A stretch of DNA of 31,497 bases from CAXGTL01 sp964012725 (GCA_964012725.1 CAXGTL010000012.1:1-31497); one strand, 5' to 3'; positions 6,621 through 13,955 are shown, counted from the stretch's first letter. Notes: a model not told the origin generated them from the sequence alone. A program made the numbers and translations.

Positions 6621-6907
6621 TGGAAATGGATGAGAACAGTCAAATCAAAATAAGAAAAACTTTATCTTACAACATAAATGTTATTTTTGATAGATATGTT
6701 AAAGATACCAAGTCAAAAGAAGATGAGAATTGTTCTTATTTAATTCAAAAAATGGAAGAGGAATTATCTCGTGCATTCTCTTCAAAAGATAAAATAAAAA
6801 GAATTGAAGAAATAGTTATAAAAGTAAGAGATGAATGCTCTGATAAAGACCAATTTAGACAAAATTTAAACAAAGAACTTGTAGATATGTTCTATCCATT
6901 AAAATGA
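6620..6907 (+). CDS. Hypothetical 95-aa protein in the L21e-rpoF operon
   Basis: I do not recognise it. It is a charged, mostly helical 95-residue protein beginning MEMDENSQIKIRKTLSYNINV, with no metal motif or membrane segment. It is translationally coupled: its ATG overlaps the last base of the DUF655 stop, and its own stop overlaps the next ATG (ATGA). In many archaea the gene after DUF655 is the rRNA dimethyltransferase RsmA/KsgA, but this protein is far too small and has no methyltransferase motif. Confidence 0.7.
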   Translation: MEMDENSQIKIRKTLSYNINVIFDRYVKDTKSKEDENCSYLIQKMEEELSRAFSSKDKIKRIEEIVIKVRDECSDKDQFRQNLNKELVDMFYPLK

Positions 6908-7059
6908 AATGTAGTATTTGTAAAACTAAGATTCAAGAAACATTCTTAAATAAGATAATTGGCACTGTAGTTAAAGATGCTAAAGGTAAGAAGCATAGTA
7001 TTTGCTTTGAATGCCAGAAAAAGTTTAAAAATAAAGAAGAGATTCTTAATAAATTATAA
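6904..7059 (+). CDS. Small zinc-ribbon protein (51 aa)
   Basis: A 51-residue protein, MKCSICKTKIQETF..., with two CxxC knuckles at Cys3/Cys6 and Cys34/Cys37 separated by about 27 residues. That is a compact zinc ribbon with a lysine-rich surface, suggesting RNA or ribosome binding. It overlaps the preceding gene by four bases (ATGA), so it is translationally coupled, and it is the last protein gene of the L21e operon. The tRNA-Thr gene begins four bases after its stop. Reading frame, overlap and cysteine spacing make it convincing despite its size. Confidence 0.75.
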   Translation: MKCSICKTKIQETFLNKIIGTVVKDAKGKKHSICFECQKKFKNKEEILNKL

Positions 7060-7063
7060 CATT

Positions 7064-7192
7064 GCCCTTGTAGCTTAGTCGCTAGAGCAATTGCCTCGTA
7101 TTATAGAGATAGCAATAGGTCGCAGGTTCAAACATACTCACTGACGTTCGTAGCTTTCAACGTCAGGAACGTTGAAAATCCTGCCAAGGGCT
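7064..7192 (+). tRNA. tRNA-Thr (anticodon CGT) with two introns
   Basis: Acceptor arms GCCCTTG 7064-7070 and CAAGGGC 7185-7191 pair fully; base 73 is T, as in archaeal tRNA-Thr. The D-stem GCTT/GAGC and the anticodon stem ATTGC 7090-7094/GCAAT 7112-7116 enclose a 17-nt loop. Removing 7101-7110 (10 nt, after position 37) leaves CTCGTAA with anticodon CGT. T-stem GCAGG 7122-7126/CCTGC 7180-7184 encloses 53 nt. Cutting 7133-7178 (46 nt) leaves a perfect TTCAAAT. That site has TTCA/TGAA as central helix and 3-nt bulges AAC and AAT, with an 8-bp hairpin CTGACGTT/AACGTCAG inside the intron. The mature tRNA would be 73 nt, with no encoded CCA. D-loop position 19 is C rather than G, which is odd. No separate promoter is seen; it may be co-transcribed with the L21e operon. 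Confidence 0.85.
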
Positions 7193-7283
7193 TGATATTT
7201 CTAATTTTTGTAAGTAAATAGTAGTAAAATTTATAAATAAGTATATATTATATATACTTAATATATTGTAGGAGGGAAATAAT

Positions 7284-7511
7284 ATGAGTTTAGAAAAGGA
7301 ATTAGAAGTATATCAACATTGCATGGGTCATCTTAATTGTGCAAATAACAAAGTTAATATATCTGTTTCTAGAGGAGATGAAGGTTCAGAAGTAGATCAA
7401 GCAATAATAAGAATTGTTGATAATCAACATAATCTTAATATAGCACATAATAATGAAATTCATACATCAATTATGCGTTATGAAGATGAAACATTACAAA
7501 TTAATTATTAA
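7284..7511 (+). CDS. Hypothetical 75-aa protein
   Basis: Unrecognised. It is a small acidic soluble protein beginning MSLEKELEVYQHCMGHLNCANNKVNI, with a likely beta-rich second half (AIIRIVDNQHNLNIAHNNEIHTSIMRY). Several His and Cys residues are scattered without a classic metal motif. A strong Shine-Dalgarno (GGAGGG) lies 8-10 nt before the ATG, and a very AT-rich promoter region (TTTATAAATA near 7230) precedes it, so the gene is very probably real. It is followed by the convergent TFB gene. Confidence 0.6.
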   Translation: MSLEKELEVYQHCMGHLNCANNKVNISVSRGDEGSEVDQAIIRIVDNQHNLNIAHNNEIHTSIMRYEDETLQINY

Positions 7512-7563
7512 TAGAAAATTATATTGAACTTAATATATAAAAAAATTAAGAAAAAAAATAAAA

Positions 7564-8502
7564 TTATCTACGTCTTTTTTTCTTTTTCTTTGTGTTTTTA
7601 ATTTCTTTTTCTAACTTAAGTCTATCCAAAAGCTCTTTATATCTGTTTCTAATTGTAACTTCTGTAACACCAGCAACATCTGCAACTTCTCTTTGTGTTC
7701 TTTTTTCTCCATGAATCAAAGCTGAAACATATAAAGCAGCAGCTGCAATACCAGTTGGACCTCTACCTGAAGTTAATTCAACTTTCTGAGCTTGTTCTAG
7801 AATTTCAATTGATCTTGACTGAGTCTCTGCACTAAGTTTTAGAGCACTTGAAAATCTTGCAATATAGTCTGCAGGATTACTCGGTAAAATTGAAATACCT
7901 AGTTCTCTTGTAACAAACCTATATGTTCTTCCTATTTCTTTTTTCTCAATACCAGAAGCTTCTGATAATTCATCCAAAGTTCTAGGAACTTCATGTCTTC
8001 TACAAGCTGCATATAATGCACCTGATACAACTGACTCCATTGATCTTCCTCTTACTAAACCACGTTGTACAGCCATTCTATATATTCTAGCTGCTTCTTC
8101 TTCAACACTCCGTGGTAATTTAAGGTATGAGGAAACTCTTTTTAATTCTGATAATGCTAATTTAAGATTTCTTTCAATTGCAGTTGATATTCTAGACTGC
8201 CATTTTCTTAATCTAAAGAATTTGTTTCTGTCTTTTCCACCTAATTTGAATAAATCTGCTTTTTGACCAATCTCTGTGCCAATACCAAAGTCAAACTCTG
8301 TGTCAGATGTTGGTGCTCCTGTTCTTCTTTTTCTAGCATCTGCTTCTGCACTTTCACCAAATTCACGCCATTCTTGACCAAAGTCAATCATTTTGTCTTC
8401 AATAACTAGACCACAGTCTTTACAAATAACTTCACCTTTATCTTTATTATGAAATAGATTTATGCTACTACATTCTGGGCATTTTTTAACAAAATATGTC
8501 AT
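7564..8502 (-). CDS. tfb: Transcription initiation factor TFB (TFIIB homologue)
   Basis: TFB recruits RNA polymerase to the TBP-TATA complex. The 312-aa protein has an N-terminal zinc ribbon (Cys8, Cys11, Cys27, Cys30), then the B-reader/linker segment (GQEWREF, DARKRRTGAPTSDTEFDFGIGTEIG), and two cyclin-like core repeats (about 105-200 and 205-300). The second contains an HTH (TQREVADVAGVTEVTIRNRYKEL) that contacts the BRE. The tail is strongly basic. The start has an excellent SD, AGGAGG, 8 nt upstream, and the probable TATA (TATATAAA around 8590-8597) implies a leader of about 65 nt, unlike the leaderless genes nearby. Confidence 0.95.
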   Translation of the reverse strand: MTYFVKKCPECSSINLFHNKDKGEVICKDCGLVIEDKMIDFGQEWREFGESAEADARKRRTGAPTSDTEFDFGIGTEIGQKADLFKLGGKDRNKFFRLRKWQSRISTAIERNLKLALSELKRVSSYLKLPRSVEEEAARIYRMAVQRGLVRGRSMESVVSGALYAACRRHEVPRTLDELSEASGIEKKEIGRTYRFVTRELGISILPSNPADYIARFSSALKLSAETQSRSIEILEQAQKVELTSGRGPTGIAAAALYVSALIHGEKRTQREVADVAGVTEVTIRNRYKELLDRLKLEKEIKNTKKKKKRRR

Positions 8503-8714
8503 ATGAAAAACCTCCTAAGGTTATATTTAGTAATAAAATTCCATCAATCCCCCTGTTTTTTATGATTGTTGAATAAGTTCAATAACTTTATATAGGTAAA
8601 GGGTTTCCTGTTTATAAAGGTTTGCATTTAATAGGAAAGTTTAAATAGTGTATTCTTGAATAATATATATTAAGAAAGACTTATATACATGTTTTCTAAA
8701 CTAATTGAATAACA

Positions 8715-8882
8715 ATGGCACAAGACCCAATTCCTAAAGATTTGTTTGATATCATAGCATGTCCTATGTGTAAATCTGATATTAAGTATATTAATTCTAA
8801 AAAAGCATTACAATGTACTAAGTGCAAAGCAAAGTTTGAGATTAAGGATGGAATTCCTTTGTTATTGCCTAAGAATTCTTAA
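8715..8882 (+). CDS. Trm112-like zinc-binding protein
   Basis: A 55-residue protein of the Trm112/UPF0434 family. It has LFDIIACPMCKSDI (CxxC), then LQCTKCKAKFEI (CxxC), and ends in the family signature DGIPLLLP. Archaeal and eukaryotic Trm112 is an activator subunit of several methyltransferases acting on tRNA, rRNA and release factor; which partner this one serves is not shown. A TATA element (CTTATATAC at about 8680-8688) lies 26 nt upstream of the ATG, so the mRNA is leaderless. tRNA-Ser converges from the other strand about 20 bases downstream. Confidence 0.85.
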   Translation: MAQDPIPKDLFDIIACPMCKSDIKYINSKKALQCTKCKAKFEIKDGIPLLLPKNS

Positions 8883-8900
8883 TTTTAATTTTAAAAAATA

Positions 8901-9016
8901 CGCTGACGCCCGGACTTTCATACTATTTCTAGATTTTGAACCAGGATATCCGTGAGGAAACGGGCTAACCTGCATAGACTCAAGGCCCGCGCAGTACCAG
9001 ATTGTGCCACGTCAGC
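8901..9016 (-). tRNA. tRNA-Ser (anticodon TGA) with two introns
   Basis: On the reverse strand, acceptor GCTGACG (9016-9010) pairs with CGTCAGC (8908-8902) and base 73 is G, as in tRNA-Ser. The D-arm has a 3-bp stem with GGTA in the loop. Anticodon stem CGGGC/GCCCG encloses 19 nt. Removing 8967-8978 (12 nt, after position 37) leaves CTTGAGA with anticodon TGA; this site has a full 4-bp central helix CTTG/CAGG and 3-nt bulges. A 15-nt variable arm (TCC-TCAC-GGA core) is the class II feature of Ser. T-stem CCTGG/CCGGG encloses an oversized loop. Removing 8915-8934 (20 nt) leaves TTCAAAT, with TTCA/TGAA as the central helix. The mature tRNA would be 84 nt; CCA is not encoded. Confidence 0.87.
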
Positions 9017-9084
9017 ATATTATATAGAATTTATGATTTCCTTTATTAATTTATTGTTTTTTTGTGATTTTATTAGAAATTAAA

Positions 9085-10563
9085 TCAATCCCAACCAAAC
9101 CTTTTCAGAATATCAATTGCATACTTCAGCTTTTTCTCAGATTGTGCATATATAGTAAAGATCTTATCACCTTTAATCACATAATTACCAACATGACGAT
9201 ATAAATATATACCTGCACCTTTGTCTAATGGAGCTCCTGCGATTCTTGCAATCTTTGAAATTGTATGATTATTTATATGATGGATCTTTCCTGAAGATGC
9301 TGCTTTTACATGATATGTAAACCTGCCAAGAGGTATTCTTTCAGGTTTTATATCAGGATTTCCACCTTGTGCTTTGATAATCTTTTTCATAATTTCATAT
9401 GCTTTACCTGATTCTAAGATTTCTTTTGCTTTTTTATGAGGATTCTTAATTTTAGACATCTTCATAATTTTAACAGCCATGGATAAAGATTTTTCTTTCA
9501 AATCTTGTGGTGCTTTTTCATGATTTTGTAAAACATAAAGAACATCTCTAGCTTCCAGTGCTGGCCCAATTCCATTACCAATTGGTTGTGTTCCATCTGA
9601 TAACATAACTTTAACATGAATACCTAATTGTTTACCTAACTTAATGAATTTTCTTTTTAATTTATTACCAGTTTTTTTTGATTTAAACTTTGTATTAGGA
9701 CCAATAGGAATATCAATCAAAACGTGGTTTGCATTAACAGCATGTTTTTTTGCCATTATTGATGCTAACAACATTCCTTCAGGGTCTAAAGAAACAGGGT
9801 GTCTAATCTTTATCATATGATCATCTGCTGTTGCTAGATTAACACCACCACCCCATACAATGCAACCACCAACTTTGTTAACTATTTGTTTCATTTTTTT
9901 AACAGGAACTACTACATTACAAAGTACTTCCATTGCATCAGCTGTACCTGCTGGGCTGGTAATAGATCTTGAAGAAGTTTTTGGAAATATGATTCCTGCT
10001 GCAACACAAATAGGAATAACAATCATTGTTGTTCTATTACCAGGAACTCCGCCTGAACAATGTTTATCTGCAACAAGTTTATGTTTTAATTTTAATTGGT
10101 CACCATTATTAACAATTGCTTTTGTTAAATAAACAGTTTCTTTCATGCTTAAACCTTGTGTAAATGAAGCTGCAATAAAATAACATATTTCAATGTCTGT
10201 TAAATTATGACTTACAATATCTTTAACAATTGCATGTATTTCTTGTTTTGTTAATTTTTTTCCTTCTAATTTTTTTTTAATATAAGCAACTGATTCTGGT
10301 TTCATTGCAATGTCAAGATTAACTTTGTCATTTTTCTTTGCTTTTAGATGGTCAAGAACTTCTTCAAACAAACCTACTTGTCCAGGTGGTAATGCTTTTT
10401 TGCTTTCAGCAATATCAATGATTGCAACTGTTTGTTTTTTACCTTTTTTAATTAGAACTCTGTCTCCATGATGAAGATCTAGTTTAATTGCATCTTTATA
10501 ATTCAATAATGCTACTAATGGACCGCCAGTGGCAATATCCATGTCTTTTACTTTTAAGTGCAT
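9085..10563 (-). CDS. deoA: AMP phosphorylase (archaeal thymidine phosphorylase homologue)
   Basis: AMP phosphorylase converts AMP and phosphate to adenine and ribose 1,5-bisphosphate, the first step of the archaeal nucleoside-monophosphate pathway that feeds type III RubisCO. The 492-aa length, with the extra N-terminal domain (residues 1-85) found only in the archaeal NMP phosphorylases, separates it from bacterial thymidine phosphorylase. Substrate-site motifs are DKHCSGGVPGNRTT (167-179) and KTSSRSITSPAGTAD (195-209). The C-terminal domain shows the family LGRFTYHVKAASSGKIHHIN. The start is backed by a G-rich SD (GGGGGAAA) and by a TATA at 10605-10612. No RubisCO or R15P isomerase gene lies in this window. 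Confidence 0.93.
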   Translation of the reverse strand: MHLKVKDMDIATGGPLVALLNYKDAIKLDLHHGDRVLIKKGKKQTVAIIDIAESKKALPPGQVGLFEEVLDHLKAKKNDKVNLDIAMKPESVAYIKKKLEGKKLTKQEIHAIVKDIVSHNLTDIEICYFIAASFTQGLSMKETVYLTKAIVNNGDQLKLKHKLVADKHCSGGVPGNRTTMIVIPICVAAGIIFPKTSSRSITSPAGTADAMEVLCNVVVPVKKMKQIVNKVGGCIVWGGGVNLATADDHMIKIRHPVSLDPEGMLLASIMAKKHAVNANHVLIDIPIGPNTKFKSKKTGNKLKRKFIKLGKQLGIHVKVMLSDGTQPIGNGIGPALEARDVLYVLQNHEKAPQDLKEKSLSMAVKIMKMSKIKNPHKKAKEILESGKAYEIMKKIIKAQGGNPDIKPERIPLGRFTYHVKAASSGKIHHINNHTISKIARIAGAPLDKGAGIYLYRHVGNYVIKGDKIFTIYAQSEKKLKYAIDILKRFGWD

Positions 10564-10604
10564 GTGTGATTTCCCCCTTTTTTTATTTATTTATGTGTTG
10601 TGTG

Positions 10605-10612
10605 TATATAAA
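10605..10612. promoter_or_regulatory. TATA element between AMP phosphorylase and the 10632-10744 structure
   Basis: TATATAAA (TTTATATA on the reverse strand) is about 42 nt from the AMP phosphorylase ATG and about 20 nt from the structured element on the right. It can serve the leftward gene with a short SD-bearing leader, and possibly a rightward RNA as well. Confidence 0.5.
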
Positions 10613-10631
10613 TGTTATTATTTTATAGCTC

Positions 10632-10744
10632 TGTAGAAATCCTTACTCGGCTTTCAGCCTCATAGTTGCCTTGCCTACTCGTACTTATATAAAGATGAGT
10701 TCGAGTTACGGCAAAAAACTTTTGGCAACAACAGGATTTCTACA
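10632..10744. ncRNA. Three-way-junction RNA candidate between deoA and hisS
   Basis: A perfect 12-bp closing helix (TGTAGAAATCCT 10632-10643 with AGGATTTCTACA 10733-10744) encloses a small hairpin GGCT-ttc-AGCC and a long arm, GTTGCC with GGCAAC at its base and ACTCG with CGAGT at its tip around a 20-nt loop. There is no ORF. TATA-like elements lie at the right distance on both sides (10605-10612 and 10764-10771), so the transcribed strand is undecided. The region 13837-13955 has the same plan of closing helix, short GC hairpin and long arm. I cannot match it to tRNA, C/D or H/ACA consensus. Confidence 0.4.
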
Positions 10745-10763
10745 AAGTCTATTTTACAAAACA

Positions 10764-10771
10764 TTTATATA
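10764..10771 (+). promoter_or_regulatory. TATA box of hisS
   Basis: AACATTTATATA ends 22 nt before the HisRS ATG at 10794, again predicting a leaderless message. Confidence 0.6.
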
Positions 10772-10793
10772 ATCTTAAATAAAAGAAATTCAT

Positions 10794-12077
10794 ATGAAAC
10801 TTATGAATGCAAAGGGAATGAGGGATTTTCCACCTGAAGAAAAGATTCTACGTAATAAGATAGTTAGCAAACTAGTAGAAGTGTTTGAAATATATGGTTT
10901 TGTACCATTAGAAACACCAATTGTTGAAAGGTTTGATGTTTTGGCTGCTAAGTTTGCTGCAGGTGAAACTAGTGATGTAATGAAAGAAATATTTAAATTG
11001 AAAGATCAAGGTGATAGAGATCTTGGCTTAAGATTTGATTTAACAGTACCATTTGCAAGATTTGTTGGAATGAACCCAAACATTAAGATGCCATTCAAAA
11101 GGTATCAAATAGGTGAAGTATTTAGAGACGGACCTATTAAACTTGGTAGGTATAGAGAGTTCTGGCAATGTGATGTTGATGTTGTTGGTTCTGAAAATAT
11201 GATGTCAGATGCTGAAATTATTAAACTAAGCTTAGATGTTTTTAAAATACTTGATATGGATGCATATTTAGAAGTTAATAATAGAAAATTGTTGCAAGGT
11301 TTGCTTATTGATTGTGGTGTTGATAAAAGTATGATGGAAAAAGTTATTATCATAATTGATAAATTAAACAAAATTGAAAAAGTTGGTGTGAAAAACGAAT
11401 TAAAAGAATTAGGTTTAGATGAAAAAATAATTAATAATATTATTGATATTTTTAATATAAAAGGTAATGATTATGAAATATTTGAAATCTTAGAAAAAAA
11501 AGCTAGCTGTGACTTAGCAATTGAAGGTTTGGGTGAGTTGAAGAAATTGTTTTCTTATATTGATGGAGAAAAAATTATTCTTAATTTGAGTTTAGCAAGA
11601 GGATTTTCATATTATACTGGTACATTGTTTGAAGGTTATTTGCGTGATAGTAGTATAAAATCTTCAATATGTGGTGGAGGTCGTTTTGATAATCTAATTG
11701 GAATGTATTTAGGTAATGATAAAAAATATCCTGCAATTGGAATCAGTTTTGGTTTAGATGTTATATCTGAAGCAATGAAATTAAAAGGGTTTGGTAAAAA
11801 AAAAAGTGTGTCAAAAGTTTATATTGTACCAATTGGTTATGAAAAAGAATGTTTTGATATTGTTGAACAAATACGTGATTCTGGAATAAATGCTGATATT
11901 GATATTATGGGTAGAAGTATTTCTAAGAACATGAAATATGCAGATGCAATGGGTATCCCTTATGTGGTTTTGGTTGGTGAAGAAGAGATGAAGCTTGAAA
12001 AGGTTAAGTTAAGGGATATGAAGTCTGGTAAAGAAGAATTGGTTAGTGTTGATGAAGTTGTTGAGAAGTTGAAATGA
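10794..12077 (+). CDS. hisS: Histidyl-tRNA synthetase
   Basis: Class II synthetase charging tRNA-His (427 aa, normal length). The N-terminus carries GMRDFPPEE. Motif 1 precedes LRFDLTVPFAR. Motif 2 is RYQIGEVFRDGP...GRYREFWQCDVD. The histidine-specific loop is LARGFSYYTGTLFE, and motif 3 lies in the region CGGGRFDNLIG to PAIGISFGLD. The C-terminal anticodon-binding domain follows (VYIVPIGYEKECFDIVEQ to the end). The start is fixed by the TATA 22 nt upstream. The gene converges on methionine aminopeptidase with an 11-base gap. Confidence 0.95.
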   Translation: MKLMNAKGMRDFPPEEKILRNKIVSKLVEVFEIYGFVPLETPIVERFDVLAAKFAAGETSDVMKEIFKLKDQGDRDLGLRFDLTVPFARFVGMNPNIKMPFKRYQIGEVFRDGPIKLGRYREFWQCDVDVVGSENMMSDAEIIKLSLDVFKILDMDAYLEVNNRKLLQGLLIDCGVDKSMMEKVIIIIDKLNKIEKVGVKNELKELGLDEKIINNIIDIFNIKGNDYEIFEILEKKASCDLAIEGLGELKKLFSYIDGEKIILNLSLARGFSYYTGTLFEGYLRDSSIKSSICGGGRFDNLIGMYLGNDKKYPAIGISFGLDVISEAMKLKGFGKKKSVSKVYIVPIGYEKECFDIVEQIRDSGINADIDIMGRSISKNMKYADAMGIPYVVLVGEEEMKLEKVKLRDMKSGKEELVSVDEVVEKLK

Positions 12078-12088
12078 TTTTATATAAT

Positions 12089-12991
12089 TTATTCTAGTTT
12101 TGTCAAAACAATAACTTCGTTGTTTACAATCGCAATTGTATGTTCATGTTGAGAGACTAAACCCTTCTGTACTTCTTGAAGTGGTGTGTGCTCTTTCAAA
12201 GCATCCATGTTTTTTAATTGTTTGAATGTGAAGTTTATCTGTGGCTCTTTGAACTTTTTTAATAAATCTCTTTTTGAGAATGGTAATGTTTTGAAATTAT
12301 TTTGTAAGAATTTCATTATGTTCCTTGCAAAACCTATTCTCATTGGTTTATATTCTTTTATCATATAAATTTCTGGATCTTTTGTTTCCTTAATCATGCC
12401 TGAACCAGTTGTTGCAAATGGTTCAATTGCAAAAATCATGTCATTCTGTATTTCAAATTGGTCATCATTATCATAATTTGGTATGTTTGGTAAGGCATGT
12501 GCTAGGTAAGGTCCTAATGAATGACCAGATAAGTTTCTAATTGGTTGAAAACCTTTTCCAACAATAGTATCTTCAATTACTTTACCGATTTGTCCTAATT
12601 TCACACCTATTTTTAATGCTTTTATTGCATTGTCCAGTGCTTCCTTGCTTGCTTCAACTAATTCTTTGTTTTTTCCTGACAAATCCACAGTTGTAGCTGT
12701 GTCACCAATGTGTCCGTTAATGTGAACACCAATGTCTAGCTTTACAATTTCGTCTTTGAAAACTCTATCATCTTTGTCACGTGCACAATCGTGTGCAGCA
12801 ATGTCATTCATAGAAATATTAACAGGAAATGCTGGTTTTCCACCAAGTTCTGTGATTTTCTTTTCTATTTGTTTTGTTACTTCTAGTATTGATGCTCCTG
12901 GTTTGATTAAAGATTTACCATAATCTAATACTTGTGCTGCTATTTTACCTGCTTGTTTGAATTTGTCTATGATTTCTTTGTCCATATTCAC
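12089..12991 (-). CDS. map: Methionine aminopeptidase, type II
   Basis: Removes the initiator methionine from nascent proteins. The 300-aa pita-bread fold has the five metal ligands in order: Asp86 (KLDIGVHINGHIGDTAT), Asp97, His157 (NLSGHSLGPY), Glu190 (FAIEPFATTG) and Glu283 (QHEHTIAI). The insertion between the last two (a helical segment around residues 205-270) marks type II, the archaeal form. The start may be Met1 or Met3 (MNMDKE). The promoter region on the reverse strand shows CTTTAAATA around 13060, so a leader of some tens of bases is likely. Confidence 0.94.
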   Translation of the reverse strand: MNMDKEIIDKFKQAGKIAAQVLDYGKSLIKPGASILEVTKQIEKKITELGGKPAFPVNISMNDIAAHDCARDKDDRVFKDEIVKLDIGVHINGHIGDTATTVDLSGKNKELVEASKEALDNAIKALKIGVKLGQIGKVIEDTIVGKGFQPIRNLSGHSLGPYLAHALPNIPNYDNDDQFEIQNDMIFAIEPFATTGSGMIKETKDPEIYMIKEYKPMRIGFARNIMKFLQNNFKTLPFSKRDLLKKFKEPQINFTFKQLKNMDALKEHTPLQEVQKGLVSQHEHTIAIVNNEVIVLTKLE

Positions 12992-13088
12992 TTCACTTCA
13001 TTACGTTCATAGGTTATAAATTGTAAATTTCTAACCATGTTTATTAGAATTAGTTTGGAGTATTTAAAGGTAATGTTGGAAAAAGCTC

Positions 13089-13201
13089 AATTCAAAAATC
13101 CTATTCCATTTTATTCATTTCATTCATAAAACTCCATCTGGCCATGCCATCAATGCCATAAGCATTAATGCCATAGACGGCACAGACGGATATTTTGAAT
13201 T
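13089..13201. repeat. Long imperfect inverted repeat enclosing ATGCCAT repeats
   Basis: AATTCAAAAATCC (13089-13101) pairs with GGATATTTTGAATT (13188-13201): nine perfect outer pairs, a small internal loop and three more pairs. The roughly 85-nt interior has no ORF and contains three copies of ATGCCAT and an AATGC/GCATT stem. It lies 12 nt after the stop of the leftward 13214-13792 gene and upstream of the map promoter, so it could be a 3' UTR structure or terminator, or a separate RNA. Confidence 0.4.
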
Positions 13202-13213
13202 AAGAAATTAATT

Positions 13214-13792
13214 TCAAGCATAAGATCTAGCAGTATAAAAAGGTACTTGTTCAGTATCAATCAAGAATCCTTTTAGGTTAAGATATTTCTTTATTGCTTC
13301 ACCAAAAGTCTCTGCATCATCTTTTAACATTTGTTTAAACTGAAGTATATTGTTTTTGTACAACCTTTTTCTCCAAAAATTTCCAAAATTCTTCAAAAAC
13401 CAACTTTTATCCCATTCATCTTTATAATCTAAAACAAGGTTAGCATCAATCTTAATAAGAATTTCACCTTTTTGTGCTTTTATTTTTTTTCCTTCATACA
13501 TAACTTCAACGTTTTTTAATGCGATAGTTGTAGTAGTAACTTTCATCTTAAACTTAAAATAAGCACTTTCATTAGGTATTTTTTCAAGTTCCCAAACAAA
13601 AAGATGTTCTTGTGCTCCAGATGAGGCATCTTTTTGAATATATGATGTTTCAAAATTTTTAGATTCTTTATATACTGGGTCTATCCATTCATTATCTTGC
13701 ATCCAAAAGAACATTAATTTATACAATTCTTTCATATGGCATACATCTTTGTATTTGATGGATAGTTTTACTGCGTTAATTTCTTCAGTCAT
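13214..13792 (-). CDS. Hypothetical 192-aa protein
   Basis: I cannot name the family. The soluble 192-aa protein begins MTEEINAVKLSIKYKDVCHMKELYKLMFFWMQDNEWIDP. It has an aromatic-rich N-terminal half, a central beta-rich section (YFKFKMKVTTTTIALKNVEVMYEGKKI) and a C-terminal helical stretch with WRKRLYKNNILQFKQMLKDDAETFGEAIKKYL. There is no signal peptide or membrane helix. A TATA-like TTATATATA lies about 20-30 nt before the ATG on the reverse strand (around 13812-13822), consistent with a leaderless gene. It is flanked on both sides by structured non-coding segments. Confidence 0.65.
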   Translation of the reverse strand: MTEEINAVKLSIKYKDVCHMKELYKLMFFWMQDNEWIDPVYKESKNFETSYIQKDASSGAQEHLFVWELEKIPNESAYFKFKMKVTTTTIALKNVEVMYEGKKIKAQKGEILIKIDANLVLDYKDEWDKSWFLKNFGNFWRKRLYKNNILQFKQMLKDDAETFGEAIKKYLNLKGFLIDTEQVPFYTARSYA

Positions 13793-13836
13793 ATTATTAG
13801 TTTATAATAAGGATATATATAAGTTTTACTTAAAAA

Positions 13837-13955
13837 ACATATAAAACTGCCGCCTGTTAAGGCCAGTGAGTACCCAGATTATTCGTAAGACTACCAGGAC
13901 TTTCCATTAGTCATTACAAATAGGTGGAAAGTACGAACGAGGTAGTTTTATATGT
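13837..13955. ncRNA. Three-way-junction RNA candidate beside the PHP gene
   Basis: A perfect 12-bp closing helix pairs ACATATAAAACT (13837-13848) with AGTTTTATATGT (13944-13955). Inside are a GCCT-gtta-AGGC hairpin and a long arm made of TTCGT/ACGAA and ACTTTCC/GGAAAGT around a loop of about 20 nt. The last base overlaps the PHP stop codon. On the plus strand a TATA-like ATATATATAAG (around 13812-13822) is correctly placed for a transcript starting at the closing helix. The plan matches the 10632-10744 structure, although the sequences are not obviously similar. Confidence 0.4.

Noticed and set aside
9860..10132. Plus-strand ORF inside AMP phosphorylase
   Set aside because: Hydrophobic shadow frame antisense to a strongly conserved gene; no promoter or SD.
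10632..10744. H/ACA guide RNA (ACA follows a 9-bp stem)
   Set aside because: An ACA triplet follows the stem on both strands, but the internal loop is too asymmetric for a pseudouridylation pocket and ACA can pair with TGT.
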